NCBI GenBank assembly: GCA_963705275.1
Contig: OY970063.1
Location: 992,001 to 1,056,000 of the forward strand
Direction: 5' to 3'
Length of the DNA stretch: 64,000 nucleotides
Origin: Fen-1135 sp963705275
GTDB lineage: Bacteria > Desulfobacterota > Syntrophia > Syntrophales > UBA2185
Shown: one piece after another, positions 52,024 through 62,150 of the stretch
Layout of the letters: each line of letters starts with the position of its first letter
Position numbering within the stretch: position 1 is the stretch's first letter
Translations under genes and position numbers: made by a program
Notes under the pieces: model-generated
Databases searched by the model: none
What the model was told of the DNA's origin: nothing
What the model saw: only the letters and a program-made list of their open reading frames with translations

Positions 52024-52527
52024 TTAACTCTTAAGCCTTCTCGGCACGTTCACCTCGGGCGATAATATCAAATGGGGTGGAACCTCCTGGGCCCCCAGGA
52101 TCTGAACAAGTTCATCCAGGGCGGAGGCTATATCTATGAGCCTGTGAGCGGGCAGCACTTCCAGACCGGCGGCCAGAAGACCCTGAGCCACCTCGGGTGC
52201 CCTCGCAACCAGCGCTTTTCCCTCCGGCGTGAGATTTACATCGACAACGCGCCGGTCTTCGCGCGCCCTTACCCGCAAGACAAGACTTTGCTCTTCCAGA
52301 CGGTTCAGTATGCCCACAACGGTTGCGGGATGAAGATACATCCTATGCGCCAGCTCAGATACCTGAACAGGAGAGGACTCAGCAATCATCTTGATGGCCC
52401 AGAGCTGCGGCCCCGTAATTCCCGTCTGTTTCTTCGCCTTCTTGGACTGCTCGTTAATGACCTGGTAAACCCTTCTCAGATTATCAAAGATGTCAGCAAT
52501 GGCCTTCTGCTTTTTTCGCACGTTCAT
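52024..52527 (-). CDS. MarR family transcriptional regulator
   Basis: About 167 residues from ATG 52527. The winged helix reads GITGPQLWAIKMIAES, PVQVSELAHRMYLHPATVVGILNRLE and LVLRVRAREDRRVVDVNLTPEG, with the wing Asp-Arg-Arg. The dimerisation helices flank it. Divergent from the LysM lipoprotein gene, whose promoter region it may control; the gap contains an imperfect palindrome TTGTTACTATACAA. Confidence 0.87.
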   Translation of the reverse strand: MNVRKKQKAIADIFDNLRRVYQVINEQSKKAKKQTGITGPQLWAIKMIAESSPVQVSELAHRMYLHPATVVGILNRLEEQSLVLRVRAREDRRVVDVNLTPEGKALVARAPEVAQGLLAAGLEVLPAHRLIDIASALDELVQILGAQEVPPHLILSPEVNVPRRLKS

Positions 52528-52669
52528 ACTCCCCGCTGATAAATTGCATATAGTTTCTGTGCTGATTGTTACTATACAAATTATTTTTATAAAAAACAAT
52601 TGACTTTTTTTGAAAAAGTAATAAAAGGGAGGTATTATATTTCTAATATTATAGAAAGGAGTTTTTCGT

Positions 52670-53161
52670 ATGAAGAGACGAAACGCACTTTATGGGCTAA
52701 TGGCATTTATTATGTGCCTCACGCTGATTTTCGCCGGCGCGTGCGCAAAGATGGCGACTGTGAAGGACGGCGGAGCCGAACAGCAGCAAGCGGCTCAGAA
52801 GGAGTCAGCAGCCGGCGTTCAGGGCGCCGCAGGCCAGAAAGTTTCGCCTGGGAGTGAAGCAATGGCAGGGGCGAAGGGCAAGGCAGAAGCCGGCAAACTG
52901 GAGACTTATGTTGTCAAAAAGGGTGACTCCCTGTGGGCAATAGCCAAGAAGAAGAATATCTACAATGATCCCTTCCTCTGGCCCGTCATTTTTGATGCTA
53001 ACAAGGGAAAGATTAAGAAAGCAAATCTGATCTACCCGGGCCAGAAACTGAAGATTCCCCGCAGTGGCATAAGCATGGATGCCCTCAAGGATGCCAGGAA
53101 AAAAGCTGGTGCGAAGAAACCTTATCTTCCCCCGCAGGCTGCGGTAGTTCCAAAAAGTTAG
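52670..53161 (+). CDS. LysM-domain lipoprotein
   Basis: A 163-residue cell-wall-binding protein. Lipoprotein signal with lipobox FAGACA (Cys about residue 25), then an Ala/Gly/Gln-rich linker, then one LysM domain (TYVVKKGDSLWAIAKKKNIY ... WPVIFDANKGKI ... LIYPGQKLKIP) that binds peptidoglycan. Pro/Lys-rich end. A terminator follows at 53261. Divergent from the MarR gene. Confidence 0.9.
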   Translation: MKRRNALYGLMAFIMCLTLIFAGACAKMATVKDGGAEQQQAAQKESAAGVQGAAGQKVSPGSEAMAGAKGKAEAGKLETYVVKKGDSLWAIAKKKNIYNDPFLWPVIFDANKGKIKKANLIYPGQKLKIPRSGISMDALKDARKKAGAKKPYLPPQAAVVPKS

Positions 53162-53260
53162 GCATCAGCAGAAATTTATTAGTCAGAAGATTGCTCCGCA
53201 TTCAACGCATTTATTTGCGCGTGCGGAGCTGTTCATACCTGAATATATTGTCGATAACAA

Positions 53261-53307
53261 ATGGGGCTGGGGATTGCTTTGCGAAACCATGTGCCCCATT
53301 TTTTTAT
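53261..53307 (+). terminator. Terminator after the LysM gene
   Basis: Stem ATGGGGC / GCCCCAT (loop of about 26 bases) followed by seven T. A second stem CTCCGC / GCGGAG lies just upstream (53193-53229). Confidence 0.8.
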
Positions 53308-53399
53308 GCCGGATGACAATGCAATTCTCTCCCCAATCTCCGCCTTCCCAATAATCTGTTTCTATTGTATACGTTTAACAAGATGAGAGGAAATATAGT

Positions 53400-54875
53400 A
53401 TGAGTTTCACCGATTATGGACATCGTTCCTTTCTCCGGACAATAGCCCGGCGGGCTATGATTGAGAAGGGATTGCTCCCTGATTTTTCCCGTGAAGCAAT
53501 AGCTGAAGTTGCCGGTATAGAGATGCCTGCAGTAGCCGACGGCGAGAAGGTTCGTGACCTTAGAAATATTATATGGGCTTCCATTGACAATGATGATACC
53601 CGTGACATTGATCAGGTCACAGCTGCGCGGGAGATGTCCGGCAACTCCGTAATGATTCTTGTCGCAGTCGCCGATGTAGACGCCATAGTCAGGAGCGGTT
53701 CAGCTATCGACGACCATGCCCGGCGTAACGCCACCTCCGTATACACAGCTGCCGAGATATTCCCGATGCTTCCCGAAAGACTTTCTACAAATCTCACATC
53801 GTTGGGCTTTAATGAGGACAGACTGGCGATGGTCGTCGAAATGGTCATAGGACGGGACGGGTCATTCCTGGCCTCCGATATTTACCGGGCCTATGTGCGC
53901 AATCGCGCAAAGCTCGCCTATAACAGTGTTGCAGCCTGGCTGGAAGGAGTCGGAGATGCGCCTGAAGCCCTCGCCTCTGTAAACGGACTCGATGAAAATA
54001 TACGCTTGCAGGAAAGAACGGCCCAAACCATGAAGAATCATCGCCGCCGTCAGGGGGCTCTCAGTTTCGAAACCGTCGAGGCAAGGCCCGTATTTCACGG
54101 CGACGAGGTCCGCGGCCTCGCAGTCGAGAGGAAGAAACGGGCCAGAACTATTATCGAGGAATTCATGGTAGCTGCAAACGTCACAGCTGCCCGGTATCTC
54201 TCGTCGAGGAAATTTCCTTCTCTCCGCCGCGCGGTCCGCACTCCGAAAAGGTGGGAGAGGATCGTGGAGATCGCAGGGGAACACGGCTTTGAGCTTCCGC
54301 AAGAACCTGATTCAAGAGCGTTGGAGGAGTTCCTGCTAAAGGAGAAGAAAAGCGATCCGCAAAGATTCCCCGATCTCTCCCTCTCCGTAATTAAACTCAT
54401 AGGACCGGGCGAATATGTTGCGGATACTTCGGGAGACACTGCGGCCCCCGGACACTTTGGTCTCGCTGCCGGCGCCTACACCCATTCCACGGCTCCCAAT
54501 CGCCGTTACGCGGACCTTGTCGTGCACCGTCTATTGAAGGCGGCCGTGGGAGGCATGCCTGCGCCTTACAACGGTGATGAACTTCAAGCCCTCGCTATCG
54601 ACTGTACAGAGAAAGAGAATGCCGCGAACAAGGTGGAACGGCAGGTATTCAAATCAGCGGCGGCAATCCTGCTCGAGTCAAGAATAGGAGAGCAGTTCGA
54701 TGCCATCGTCACAGGCGCCGCCTCGAAAGGCACATGGGTGCGCCTTACCCATCCGCCTGTTGAAGGCAAGCTCGTAGAAGATTTCCATGGCATCGATGTG
54801 GGTGAAAGAATTCGTGTGCAGCTTATTCATACCGATGCGGAGTCGGGACACATCGACTTCAAGAAGGTGGAATAA
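53400..54875 (+). CDS. RNB-domain exoribonuclease (RNase II/R-like)
   Basis: A 491-residue hydrolytic 3'-to-5' exoribonuclease of the RNase II/R superfamily. The acidic cluster ASIDNDDTRDIDQ fits the metal-binding Asp group; RRRQGALSFETVEARP and HFGLAAGAYTHSTAPNRRYADLVVHRLL are the RNB signature. N-terminal cold-shock domains of classical RNase II/R are absent; the C-terminal 55 residues resemble an S1-like barrel. Hence a short, single-RNB variant. Confidence 0.9.
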   Translation: MSFTDYGHRSFLRTIARRAMIEKGLLPDFSREAIAEVAGIEMPAVADGEKVRDLRNIIWASIDNDDTRDIDQVTAAREMSGNSVMILVAVADVDAIVRSGSAIDDHARRNATSVYTAAEIFPMLPERLSTNLTSLGFNEDRLAMVVEMVIGRDGSFLASDIYRAYVRNRAKLAYNSVAAWLEGVGDAPEALASVNGLDENIRLQERTAQTMKNHRRRQGALSFETVEARPVFHGDEVRGLAVERKKRARTIIEEFMVAANVTAARYLSSRKFPSLRRAVRTPKRWERIVEIAGEHGFELPQEPDSRALEEFLLKEKKSDPQRFPDLSLSVIKLIGPGEYVADTSGDTAAPGHFGLAAGAYTHSTAPNRRYADLVVHRLLKAAVGGMPAPYNGDELQALAIDCTEKENAANKVERQVFKSAAAILLESRIGEQFDAIVTGAASKGTWVRLTHPPVEGKLVEDFHGIDVGERIRVQLIHTDAESGHIDFKKVE

Positions 54876-54953
54876 TCGAAAATAATCCTATCAGGATGAG
54901 GTCTTGTCCTCGTTATTCAAGGATAGAGGGAGGCCCCGCCGGCTTTCCCCCCA

Positions 54954-57900
54954 TCAGACCCCGCCCTTTTCTGCAGCGGCCTGATCTTCGCTCGCCTGGG
55001 CTCCGGCATGTTCCGCAGCAAGGAATACATACATGGCCGGTACCACAAACAGCGTAAAGAGCGTGCCGATGGCGATGCCGGCCATAATCACCAGCCCCAT
55101 ATTGAAGCGGCCCACCGCGCCCGCGCCGGAAGCGGTTACCAGCGGCAGCACGCCGAGTACCATCGCCGCAGTAGTCATCAGTATCGGTCGCAGGCGGATG
55201 GTCGCCGCCATTTCCACTGCCTCGCGCTTGCCTTTCCCCTCCTTCTGTAGGTCGTTGGCAAACTGGACGATCAGGATGCCGTGCTTGCTGATAAGGCCGA
55301 TCAGGGTCACCAATCCAACCTCGGTATAGATGTTGAGGGTTGCACCGCCAATGCCCAGGCTGATGAATATCATGGCCCCGCAAATCGACATGGGCACGCT
55401 CACGAGCACGATGAAAGGATCACGGAAGCTTTCGAAGAGCGCCGCCAGTGCCAAGAAGATGATAATCAGTGCAAAGAAGAATGTCACTATGAGCGCGCTG
55501 GACTCCTGCATAAACTGACGTGACTGGCCGCTGTAATCAATGCTGTAGCCCTGGGGCAGTACGTCTTTCGCTAGTTTTCTTAACGTATCCAACGCCTCCC
55601 CGAGAGTAACGCCAGCGGCGGGCACGGCGGATATTGTGGCTGAATTAAGCTGCTGGAAATGGTTGAGCGACTCCGGCGCCACGTCTGTTCTGAGGCGCAC
55701 AAAAGTTGAAACGGGAATGGATGCCCCGCTGGCTGTATTGATGTAGTAGTTCCGCAGCTGCCCTGCGTTGAGCCGTTCGCTCTGCATCACCTGCGGAATC
55801 ACTTTGTAAGAGCGCCCGGCAAGGCTGAAGTAGTTGACATAGCCCCCGCCCAGCATGGATCCCAGTGCATCGCCTACATCACGCATCGTAAGACCCAGTT
55901 GTGCAGCCTTATCGCGATCTATCTCTACTGTTGTCTGCGGCTTATCTACCTTCAGATCCGTGTCCACGAACGCGAATGCTCCGCTTGCATATGCCTTTTG
56001 CATGAGTGCCTGTGACACCTCATTCAGGCGTTCGTACGATTCCGTGGTGCCGACCACAAATTGTACGGGTAGGCCGCTCGTGCCGGGGAGCGGCGGCCGC
56101 TGGAACGCAACGGCGCGGACGCCCGATATCTCTCCGAATCGGATCTGTACCTCAGGCTGCAGATCCATGGTTGTGCGCTTCCGTTCGTCCCATGGTTTAA
56201 ACACCATACCCGCGACGCCCGTGTTGAGCCCGGCGATGCCGTCGAGCTGAAATACGTGATCCGTCTCCGGATAACTGCTGAATATCTTATATACCTGCCG
56301 CGAATACAGTTGCGTCTGCTGCAACGAGGCATTAGGCGCCGCCGTAATTAAAGAAATGATAATCCCCTGATCCTCTATGGGCGAGAGTTCACTCTTTGCG
56401 ATTCTGTAGAGGAAATAATTGCTGCAGAGGATGATTACGGCAAATACGGCAGTCACCACCCGGTAATCGAGTGCTCCGCGAAGGAGTACTTCGTAGCCGC
56501 CGCGAGTTCGTCTGAACTGACGGTCGATAAAACCCAGGAGGCGATTTTGGCCGCAATCTTCCGCTGACTTGAGGAGGCGCGAGCACATCATTGGCGAAAG
56601 CGTGAGTGCAATGACAGCCGACACGCCCACAGTTCCTGCCAGAGTATAGGCGAACTCGGTAAAAAGCGCACCTGTCAGGCCGCCCATGAAACCGATCGGC
56701 ACATACACTGCCACGAGCACGACCGATATCGCAATAATAGGCGCTGCCAACTCGCGCGCACCTTGGATCGCGGCCTGCATGGGCGGCATGCCTCCCTCTA
56801 TATGACGTTGTGCATTTTCTACAACGATTATGGCGTCGTCCACGACGAGGCCTATCGCCAGGACCAGCGAGAGCAGCGTCAAGAGATTAATTGTATAACC
56901 AAGGACAAGCATGATGAAGAACGCCCCGATGAGCGACAGCGGCATCGCGATGGTAGGAATTATGACCGATCGTACCGAGCACAGAAAAAGGAAGATCACT
57001 GCCGTCACGATAACCAGGGCCTTGATCAGGGTGCTAACCACCTCTTTGATGGAACTGTTTACATACTTTGTGGCGTCGTAGACAATTTTCCCGTTCAGCC
57101 CTTCCGGCAGCTGCTCCTCGATAGGGGGGAATGCCTCGCGCACATTGCGAATTACTGTAAGCAGGTTGGCGTTCGGGGCCACTTTGATGCCGATATAGAC
57201 GGCGCTCTCCCCATCGAAGCTTACGGCAGTGTCGTAATCTTCGGAGCCAAGCGTAATTTTGGCGACATCGCCCAGACGGATGATTGCACCGTTTTGCGAC
57301 TTTAGAATAAGGTTGCGGAACTCGTCGACTGAGTGGAGACCTGTATAGGCAATGAGATTTACTGTAACCATCTGCCCCTGGGTGCGCCCGACAGCGGAGA
57401 TGAAATCATTATTGGCAAGGGCGGTGCTTACATCCGTGGCAGTCAGGCCATATGCTGCCATTTTCCCCGGATCCAGCCATGCCCGCAGGGCAAATGTACG
57501 TTTGCCGAGAACCTCCGCAGTCTGCACGCCCTCAACCGCCTGCAGCTTAGGCTGTACCACCCTTATCAGATAGTCGGTGATCTTGTTGGTAGGCAGCACA
57601 TTGCTGTAGAACCCGATGTACATCGAATCTATCGTTTCGCCCACGGCGACCGTGATTATAGGCAGTTGTGAATCTTTCGGAAGTTGGTTCAGCACCGCGT
57701 TAACCTTGGTGTTGATTTCGGTCAGCGCCTTGTTCGGGTCATAGTTCAGACGCAGGTTGGCCTGGATAGTACTCAGACTCTGCGTGCTCGACGAGGTGAG
57801 ATAGTCTATTCCATTCGCTTGCGCGATCGAGTTTTCGAGCGGGGTACTGATGAAACCCGCGACCAGCGCCGGGTCTGCCCCTGTATAGACAGTTGAGACG

Positions 57901-58037
57901 GTCACCACAGCATTCTGGGTGAAGGGATATTGGCGTACCTGCAAGAGCCCGAGAGAACGCAAGCCCAGAACCAGGATCAGCAGGCTCACAACAGTGGCAA
58001 GTACGGGGCGGCGAATGAAAATATCCGTGAAGCGCAT
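54954..58037 (-). CDS. RND efflux transporter (HAE1 family inner-membrane pump)
   Basis: A 1027-residue proton-driven drug/solvent exporter. Starts FTDIFIRRPVLATVVSLLILV; helix 4 motif GLVVDDAIIVVEN with the Asp pair of the proton relay; twelve helices and two large periplasmic loops. Full length. Third gene after the regulator, the outer-membrane factor and the fusion protein, with only 16 bases between it and the fusion-protein gene. Substrates (hydrophobic drugs, solvents, bile-salt-like compounds) cannot be told. Confidence 0.96.
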   Translation of the reverse strand: MRFTDIFIRRPVLATVVSLLILVLGLRSLGLLQVRQYPFTQNAVVTVSTVYTGADPALVAGFISTPLENSIAQANGIDYLTSSSTQSLSTIQANLRLNYDPNKALTEINTKVNAVLNQLPKDSQLPIITVAVGETIDSMYIGFYSNVLPTNKITDYLIRVVQPKLQAVEGVQTAEVLGKRTFALRAWLDPGKMAAYGLTATDVSTALANNDFISAVGRTQGQMVTVNLIAYTGLHSVDEFRNLILKSQNGAIIRLGDVAKITLGSEDYDTAVSFDGESAVYIGIKVAPNANLLTVIRNVREAFPPIEEQLPEGLNGKIVYDATKYVNSSIKEVVSTLIKALVIVTAVIFLFLCSVRSVIIPTIAMPLSLIGAFFIMLVLGYTINLLTLLSLVLAIGLVVDDAIIVVENAQRHIEGGMPPMQAAIQGARELAAPIIAISVVLVAVYVPIGFMGGLTGALFTEFAYTLAGTVGVSAVIALTLSPMMCSRLLKSAEDCGQNRLLGFIDRQFRRTRGGYEVLLRGALDYRVVTAVFAVIILCSNYFLYRIAKSELSPIEDQGIIISLITAAPNASLQQTQLYSRQVYKIFSSYPETDHVFQLDGIAGLNTGVAGMVFKPWDERKRTTMDLQPEVQIRFGEISGVRAVAFQRPPLPGTSGLPVQFVVGTTESYERLNEVSQALMQKAYASGAFAFVDTDLKVDKPQTTVEIDRDKAAQLGLTMRDVGDALGSMLGGGYVNYFSLAGRSYKVIPQVMQSERLNAGQLRNYYINTASGASIPVSTFVRLRTDVAPESLNHFQQLNSATISAVPAAGVTLGEALDTLRKLAKDVLPQGYSIDYSGQSRQFMQESSALIVTFFFALIIIFLALAALFESFRDPFIVLVSVPMSICGAMIFISLGIGGATLNIYTEVGLVTLIGLISKHGILIVQFANDLQKEGKGKREAVEMAATIRLRPILMTTAAMVLGVLPLVTASGAGAVGRFNMGLVIMAGIAIGTLFTLFVVPAMYVFLAAEHAGAQASEDQAAAEKGGV

Positions 58038-58053
58038 GCGTGCACCTTCCGTA

Positions 58054-59184
58054 TTACTCGTCCACCGGCTGGGGGGCGGCTTCGTTGGTCGGCTGTACCT
58101 GATTATTGATGGTTACCGGGCTCCCGTTCTTTAGTTTAATCTGCCCGCTCGTTACCACGACATCTCCTTCTTTTATACCCTTAAGGACGGCTACCTGGTC
58201 GCCGCGGGCGATGCCGACGGTTACAAAAGTCTGTCTGGCTGTCAGATGAGGCTGGCCCTCCGGCCCCTTCCCGCCCTCCTCCACGATAAACACCGTGTCG
58301 CCATAGGGGTTGTATGTCACTGCTGTCTGCGGCAGTGTAAGGTGGCGCTCCACAGAGCCGGCCTGAACCTCGACCGACGCGTACATCCCCGGCAACAGCT
58401 CATGTTTGGAATTGGCGAGTGTCGCCTCGACCTGGAAGTTGCGTGTGGCGGCATCCACCTGAGGGTTGATGGCAGTTATTCGGCCATCGAACCTGCGGCC
58501 GGGGTATGTGTCTGATGCGACGGTGATCTTCTGACCGAGCGATATCCTTGAAAGCTCCTGCTGCGGCAGTAAGAAGTCACAGTAAATAGAGTCGAGCGAT
58601 TGCAGCGTGACGATCTTGTCGCCGGGATTTATATATTGCCCGGGATTCACAGTGCTAATGCCGAGCCGCCCGGCAAACGGGGCACGAATGGTCTTCTTGC
58701 TGACGAGGGCCTCTTGTTGTGCGACCTGGGCGCGTTTGCTCTTGAGATCGGCGATGTCAGCGTCCAGAGTGGCCTGACTTATGGCCTGCACGTCAAATTG
58801 TTTTCGGTCTCGCATATAAACCGTGCCTGCCAATTCTGCAGCAGCCTCAAGCGAGCGCAATTGGGCGATGTCGGCATCAGCGTTGAGCTGCACCAGCACT
58901 TGACCGGCCTTGACCGTGTCCCCTGACTTGAAGCGCAAGGTCCGTACAAGTCCTGAAATTTCGCTGGTCACGTCAACACCCCGCACGGCACGAAGAGAGC
59001 CGACGGCTTTCAGCTGCGGCTGCCAGGCGTGCAATTCGGCCTTTATCGTCGTTACCGTAACCGGCGGCATCTGCATACCGGCCATGGATTTCTTGAGCAT
59101 ATGCTCCTTGAAGGCATGATAGCCGAAAATGCCGCCAAACAGCAGGCCGACGACCGCCAGCATGATTAACATCCGCCTTCCCAT
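58054..59184 (-). CDS. RND membrane fusion protein
   Basis: About 376 residues from ATG 59184, which has GGGAGGGG upstream (in-frame sequence reaches 59319). Membrane anchor residues 3-20, lipoyl-like pieces (TSEISGLVRTLRFKSGDTVKAGQVL and the opposing KKTIRAPFAGRLGIS), alpha-hairpin between them and beta-barrel GQYINPGDKIVTLQ. It links pump and outer-membrane channel. Confidence 0.93.
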   Translation of the reverse strand: MGRRMLIMLAVVGLLFGGIFGYHAFKEHMLKKSMAGMQMPPVTVTTIKAELHAWQPQLKAVGSLRAVRGVDVTSEISGLVRTLRFKSGDTVKAGQVLVQLNADADIAQLRSLEAAAELAGTVYMRDRKQFDVQAISQATLDADIADLKSKRAQVAQQEALVSKKTIRAPFAGRLGISTVNPGQYINPGDKIVTLQSLDSIYCDFLLPQQELSRISLGQKITVASDTYPGRRFDGRITAINPQVDAATRNFQVEATLANSKHELLPGMYASVEVQAGSVERHLTLPQTAVTYNPYGDTVFIVEEGGKGPEGQPHLTARQTFVTVGIARGDQVAVLKGIKEGDVVVTSGQIKLKNGSPVTINNQVQPTNEAAPQPVDE

Positions 59185-59373
59185 CAGAAGCCCCTCCCTT
59201 TCTACATGCGTGTTACTTGCGTTGTCACTTGCGTGATAGACATCATGGACCCGGAGCGCATTCCGTATCCATTCTCCTGCTGTGCACGGCCGCGGGAACG
59301 GGCCGCCGTCTGAACTCAAAATATATTGAGGCTCTCCGCGGCAGGCTGTGAGTGAATGCGCTCGCTACCGAAA

Positions 59374-60912
59374 TCATTCTGACTTCATTTCAGCCGCCGC
59401 CTCTGCCTTGGGATTGCGGTTCCACCAGCCGCCGCCCAGGGCCTGATATAATGCCGCCGTGTCAGCGAAGCGCGCCGCCTGCGCTTGAACCAGACCCAAT
59501 CGCGCCTGCTCATACTGGCGTTCGGCATTGAGCAGCGAGAGATAGCTTACAGCACCGAGTTCATACTGTTTCTCCGTGAGATCGAGCGTGCCGCGGGCAG
59601 CCGCCTCGGCTTCCGCCTGTGCCTTAAGCGTGCTCGCATCCCCCGCAAGGGCGCGAAGCACGTCAGCAACATTCTGAAACGCCTGCAAAACCGTGTCGCG
59701 ATATTGTGCCAGCGCCTGCTCGTAAACGGCAATCGCGGCGCGGTGCTTCGCAGTGAGCTCCCCGCCATGGAATATAGGCTGAAGCACACCGGCGCCCAAG
59801 CTCCAGATAGCCGCACTGCCATTGAAAAGATCGCCGACGGTACTCGCCTGCAGGCCGAAACTGCCCGTCAGTGTGATCTGCGGGTACAAGTTTGCCGTCG
59901 ACACGCCGACCTGCGCGCTCGCCGCGTGGAGTATCTCTTCCGCTGCCCTTATGTCGGGCCGCTGGCGCACCAGTAATGAAGGCAGGCTCACGGGCAGTTC
60001 CTCAGGCAGGTCAAAATCGTTCAAATCGAATTCGGGCAACGCCGCCTCGGAGGGCATTCTGCCTGCAAGCACCGCGAGTTGGTGGCGCGTCTGGGCAAGC
60101 TGCTTTTCCAGTGGCGGCAGGACGGCACGGGTCTGCGCAAGCTGCGCGCGCTGAGCAAGCACGTCCGAGCGCGGCGCCCCCCCAAGCCGGAACTGCTCTT
60201 CTACTACCCTGAGCTGTTTCTGCTGCGCCTCTATGATCTGCATCATTGCCGTTATCTGGGCGCGCAGTGACGCTTCTTTCACTGCCGTCGTGACAATATT
60301 GGCAGTAAGTGTAAGATAGACGCCTTCCAACTGAAACCGCTGGTAGTCTATCTGGGATTGCAGCGCTTCGAGTTTGCGCCGGGTGCCGCCGAAAAGGTCG
60401 AGTGCATACGAGACATTTACGGAGGCGTTGTAAAGATTGAAGGCGCTGATATCGATGTCCGGCTGACCTTGCGCGGCGCCGGAGATCTTCTGCCGCAAAG
60501 CGGAGATGTTGGCATCCGCGACAGGGAAGAGAGAGCCGTATTGGGCCCGTCTGTTCTCGTCCGCCTCCCGGAGCCTTGCCTTCGCTGCTGCGACTGTCGG
60601 GCTATCTGCCAGTGCCTGCCGGATCAGCTGATCCAATTCCTCGGAATGAAGGAGCGTCCACCATTCCTCCGGAATATCTTTCCCCTCGGTGAAACGCTGT
60701 GCCGCGCCGGCAATTCCGGGCGCTCTCTCAGTCTCCGCCGGAAGCACATCCGCAGTATAGGCTTTGGCGGTTGGGGCCTTCGGAGACTGAAAGTCGGGAC
60801 CCACGGCGCATCCTGAGAGGACGCCGATAATCATCGCCGACACGGCCATCACGGAGAGCACATGGCCTTTCGGGCGCTTGCACACCAAAGCTCTCTCTCC
60901 ACCCACACACAT
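59374..60912 (-). CDS. Outer-membrane efflux lipoprotein, NodT family
   Basis: About 512 residues. Lipobox VLSGCAVGPDF gives an acylated N-terminus; two OEP repeats follow with NVSYALDLFGGTRRKLEALQ and LVRQRPDIRAAEEIL, the TolC-like family signatures. ATG 60912 or 60930 (or the later ATG before AVSAMIIGV) are possible starts. Lies 13-30 bases after tetR and 190 bases before the fusion-protein gene; all four genes read the same way. Confidence 0.93.
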   Translation of the reverse strand: MCVGGERALVCKRPKGHVLSVMAVSAMIIGVLSGCAVGPDFQSPKAPTAKAYTADVLPAETERAPGIAGAAQRFTEGKDIPEEWWTLLHSEELDQLIRQALADSPTVAAAKARLREADENRRAQYGSLFPVADANISALRQKISGAAQGQPDIDISAFNLYNASVNVSYALDLFGGTRRKLEALQSQIDYQRFQLEGVYLTLTANIVTTAVKEASLRAQITAMMQIIEAQQKQLRVVEEQFRLGGAPRSDVLAQRAQLAQTRAVLPPLEKQLAQTRHQLAVLAGRMPSEAALPEFDLNDFDLPEELPVSLPSLLVRQRPDIRAAEEILHAASAQVGVSTANLYPQITLTGSFGLQASTVGDLFNGSAAIWSLGAGVLQPIFHGGELTAKHRAAIAVYEQALAQYRDTVLQAFQNVADVLRALAGDASTLKAQAEAEAAARGTLDLTEKQYELGAVSYLSLLNAERQYEQARLGLVQAQAARFADTAALYQALGGGWWNRNPKAEAAAEMKSE

Positions 60913-60942
60913 AGTGCTATCCTCACGCATAGGGCTTTAAAA

Positions 60943-61623
60943 TCACCTTTTCAGACTGGCCACTGCCCTCGCATTATAATGGCGGCGTATCGAGTCCTCT
61001 TTCATGCCGATTCCAAGCAGCAGAAACCAGACGACATGTTTAACGAGCTTATCCCGCGAAACGCCGTAATTCAAGACAGGGGTCCTCGGCACAAAATCCG
61101 TCATGATTACGAAGGGCAAACGGTCTGTAAACCAGGCGCGCAAGTGATGCGGAACCGGGCTGTCTACCACATCCCCCGATGCGACAGCGGCCTTTATATT
61201 TGCCCGGAGCATCGGGATCAGCCGTCTCTCAGTCTCTTCCAGTACATAACGCGCGAATTCCCCGTCCCCCGCGAGACTGCGGAGGTAAAGACGGATAAAA
61301 TCGTCTCGCTCAGTCAGTTTGACCGATATCAGTTCAGACGCCAGCAAGTGGACGATAAGCACGAGCGTTGAGGTAGAAGGCTTGAAAGACATTATATTCT
61401 TCGTTTTCTCCGAGATGTTGTCAGTGAACAAGGCAAGCATGGCATGATAGAGGGTATCTTTGTCGGGGAATATCTTGAATAGCAGGCCTTCCGAAATACC
61501 GGCTGCCTGCGCCAGTTCCCGTGTCGTCGCCCCCTGGAGACCCTTCTGCGCAAAGAGTTCGCGAACCTTTATGAGTATGAGTTTTCGCCTCTCTTCACGA
61601 GACATTCTTCCCTTGGTTTTCAT
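60943..61623 (-). CDS. TetR family transcriptional regulator of the efflux operon
   Basis: About 226 residues. HTH in REERRKLILIKVRELFAQKGLQG and TTRELAQAAGISEGLLFKIFPDKDTLY; C-terminal ligand domain. Starts at ATG 61623 or ATG 61605 (AAGGGAAG before the latter); the open frame to 61650 overlaps the promoter and is unlikely. First gene of the operon, so it probably represses its own promoter and the pump. Confidence 0.9.
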   Translation of the reverse strand: MKTKGRMSREERRKLILIKVRELFAQKGLQGATTRELAQAAGISEGLLFKIFPDKDTLYHAMLALFTDNISEKTKNIMSFKPSTSTLVLIVHLLASELISVKLTERDDFIRLYLRSLAGDGEFARYVLEETERRLIPMLRANIKAAVASGDVVDSPVPHHLRAWFTDRLPFVIMTDFVPRTPVLNYGVSRDKLVKHVVWFLLLGIGMKEDSIRRHYNARAVASLKR

Positions 61624-61632
61624 GACCTTAAT

Positions 61633-61661
61633 TATATAGCAAGTGCTCACTTTCTCGTCAA
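61633..61661 (-). promoter_or_regulatory. tetR/efflux promoter with palindromic operator
   Basis: On the minus strand TTGACG (61661-61656), 17-base spacer, TATATA (61638-61633). The spacer contains AAGTG-AG-CACTT (61652-61641), arms perfectly complementary around a 2-base centre. A typical TetR-type operator place. Confidence 0.65.
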
Positions 61662-62150
61662 CGCCGGAAACGATATCTTGATAATGATATAAGATATGCA
61701 GAATAGTTCTATAAGGGATTCACTCATTTATTGGTTCATAATCTCTTAGACGGGCAAAAAAATTGGAAAACGGAAAGTGCGCTTCCGAAGTATTCTGATA
61801 TCCGCTGAGGCGGCAGGCGTAGACGCATTCTACGAGCCGTCATATATCGCGAGATGATCCGCGCCTTCCCCTAAGGGGGGATATCAATTGCCCTATCCTT
61901 TCCTCCTTTCCTTTAGAAGAAATAAGTCAGATGAACATCGAATATCAAGTATATCGGAGCGGATAATCAGGGATTGCAGGATAGAAATTTGCCGTGAGAA
62001 GAGTTAAGATGAGAGCCATGACAAGTCGTAATATCTGCAATTTCAGGATCAAGTTTGTGACCTCAAGCTCGCGGGCAGACAGCAAGGTTATGTCCCGATG
62101 CCGGCCAGAGACTTGGTCTCTATAATGGAAATATTTCATGAGAGGAGTAA
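61662..62150. other. Intergenic gap upstream of the efflux operon
   Basis: About 490 bases. A 64-codon frame on the minus strand (61945-62139) has no Shine-Dalgarno and no known domain. Nothing else recognised. Confidence 0.35.

Noticed and set aside
61945..62139. 64-codon minus-strand frame
   Set aside because: No ribosome-binding site, no homology recognised, located in a long intergenic gap.
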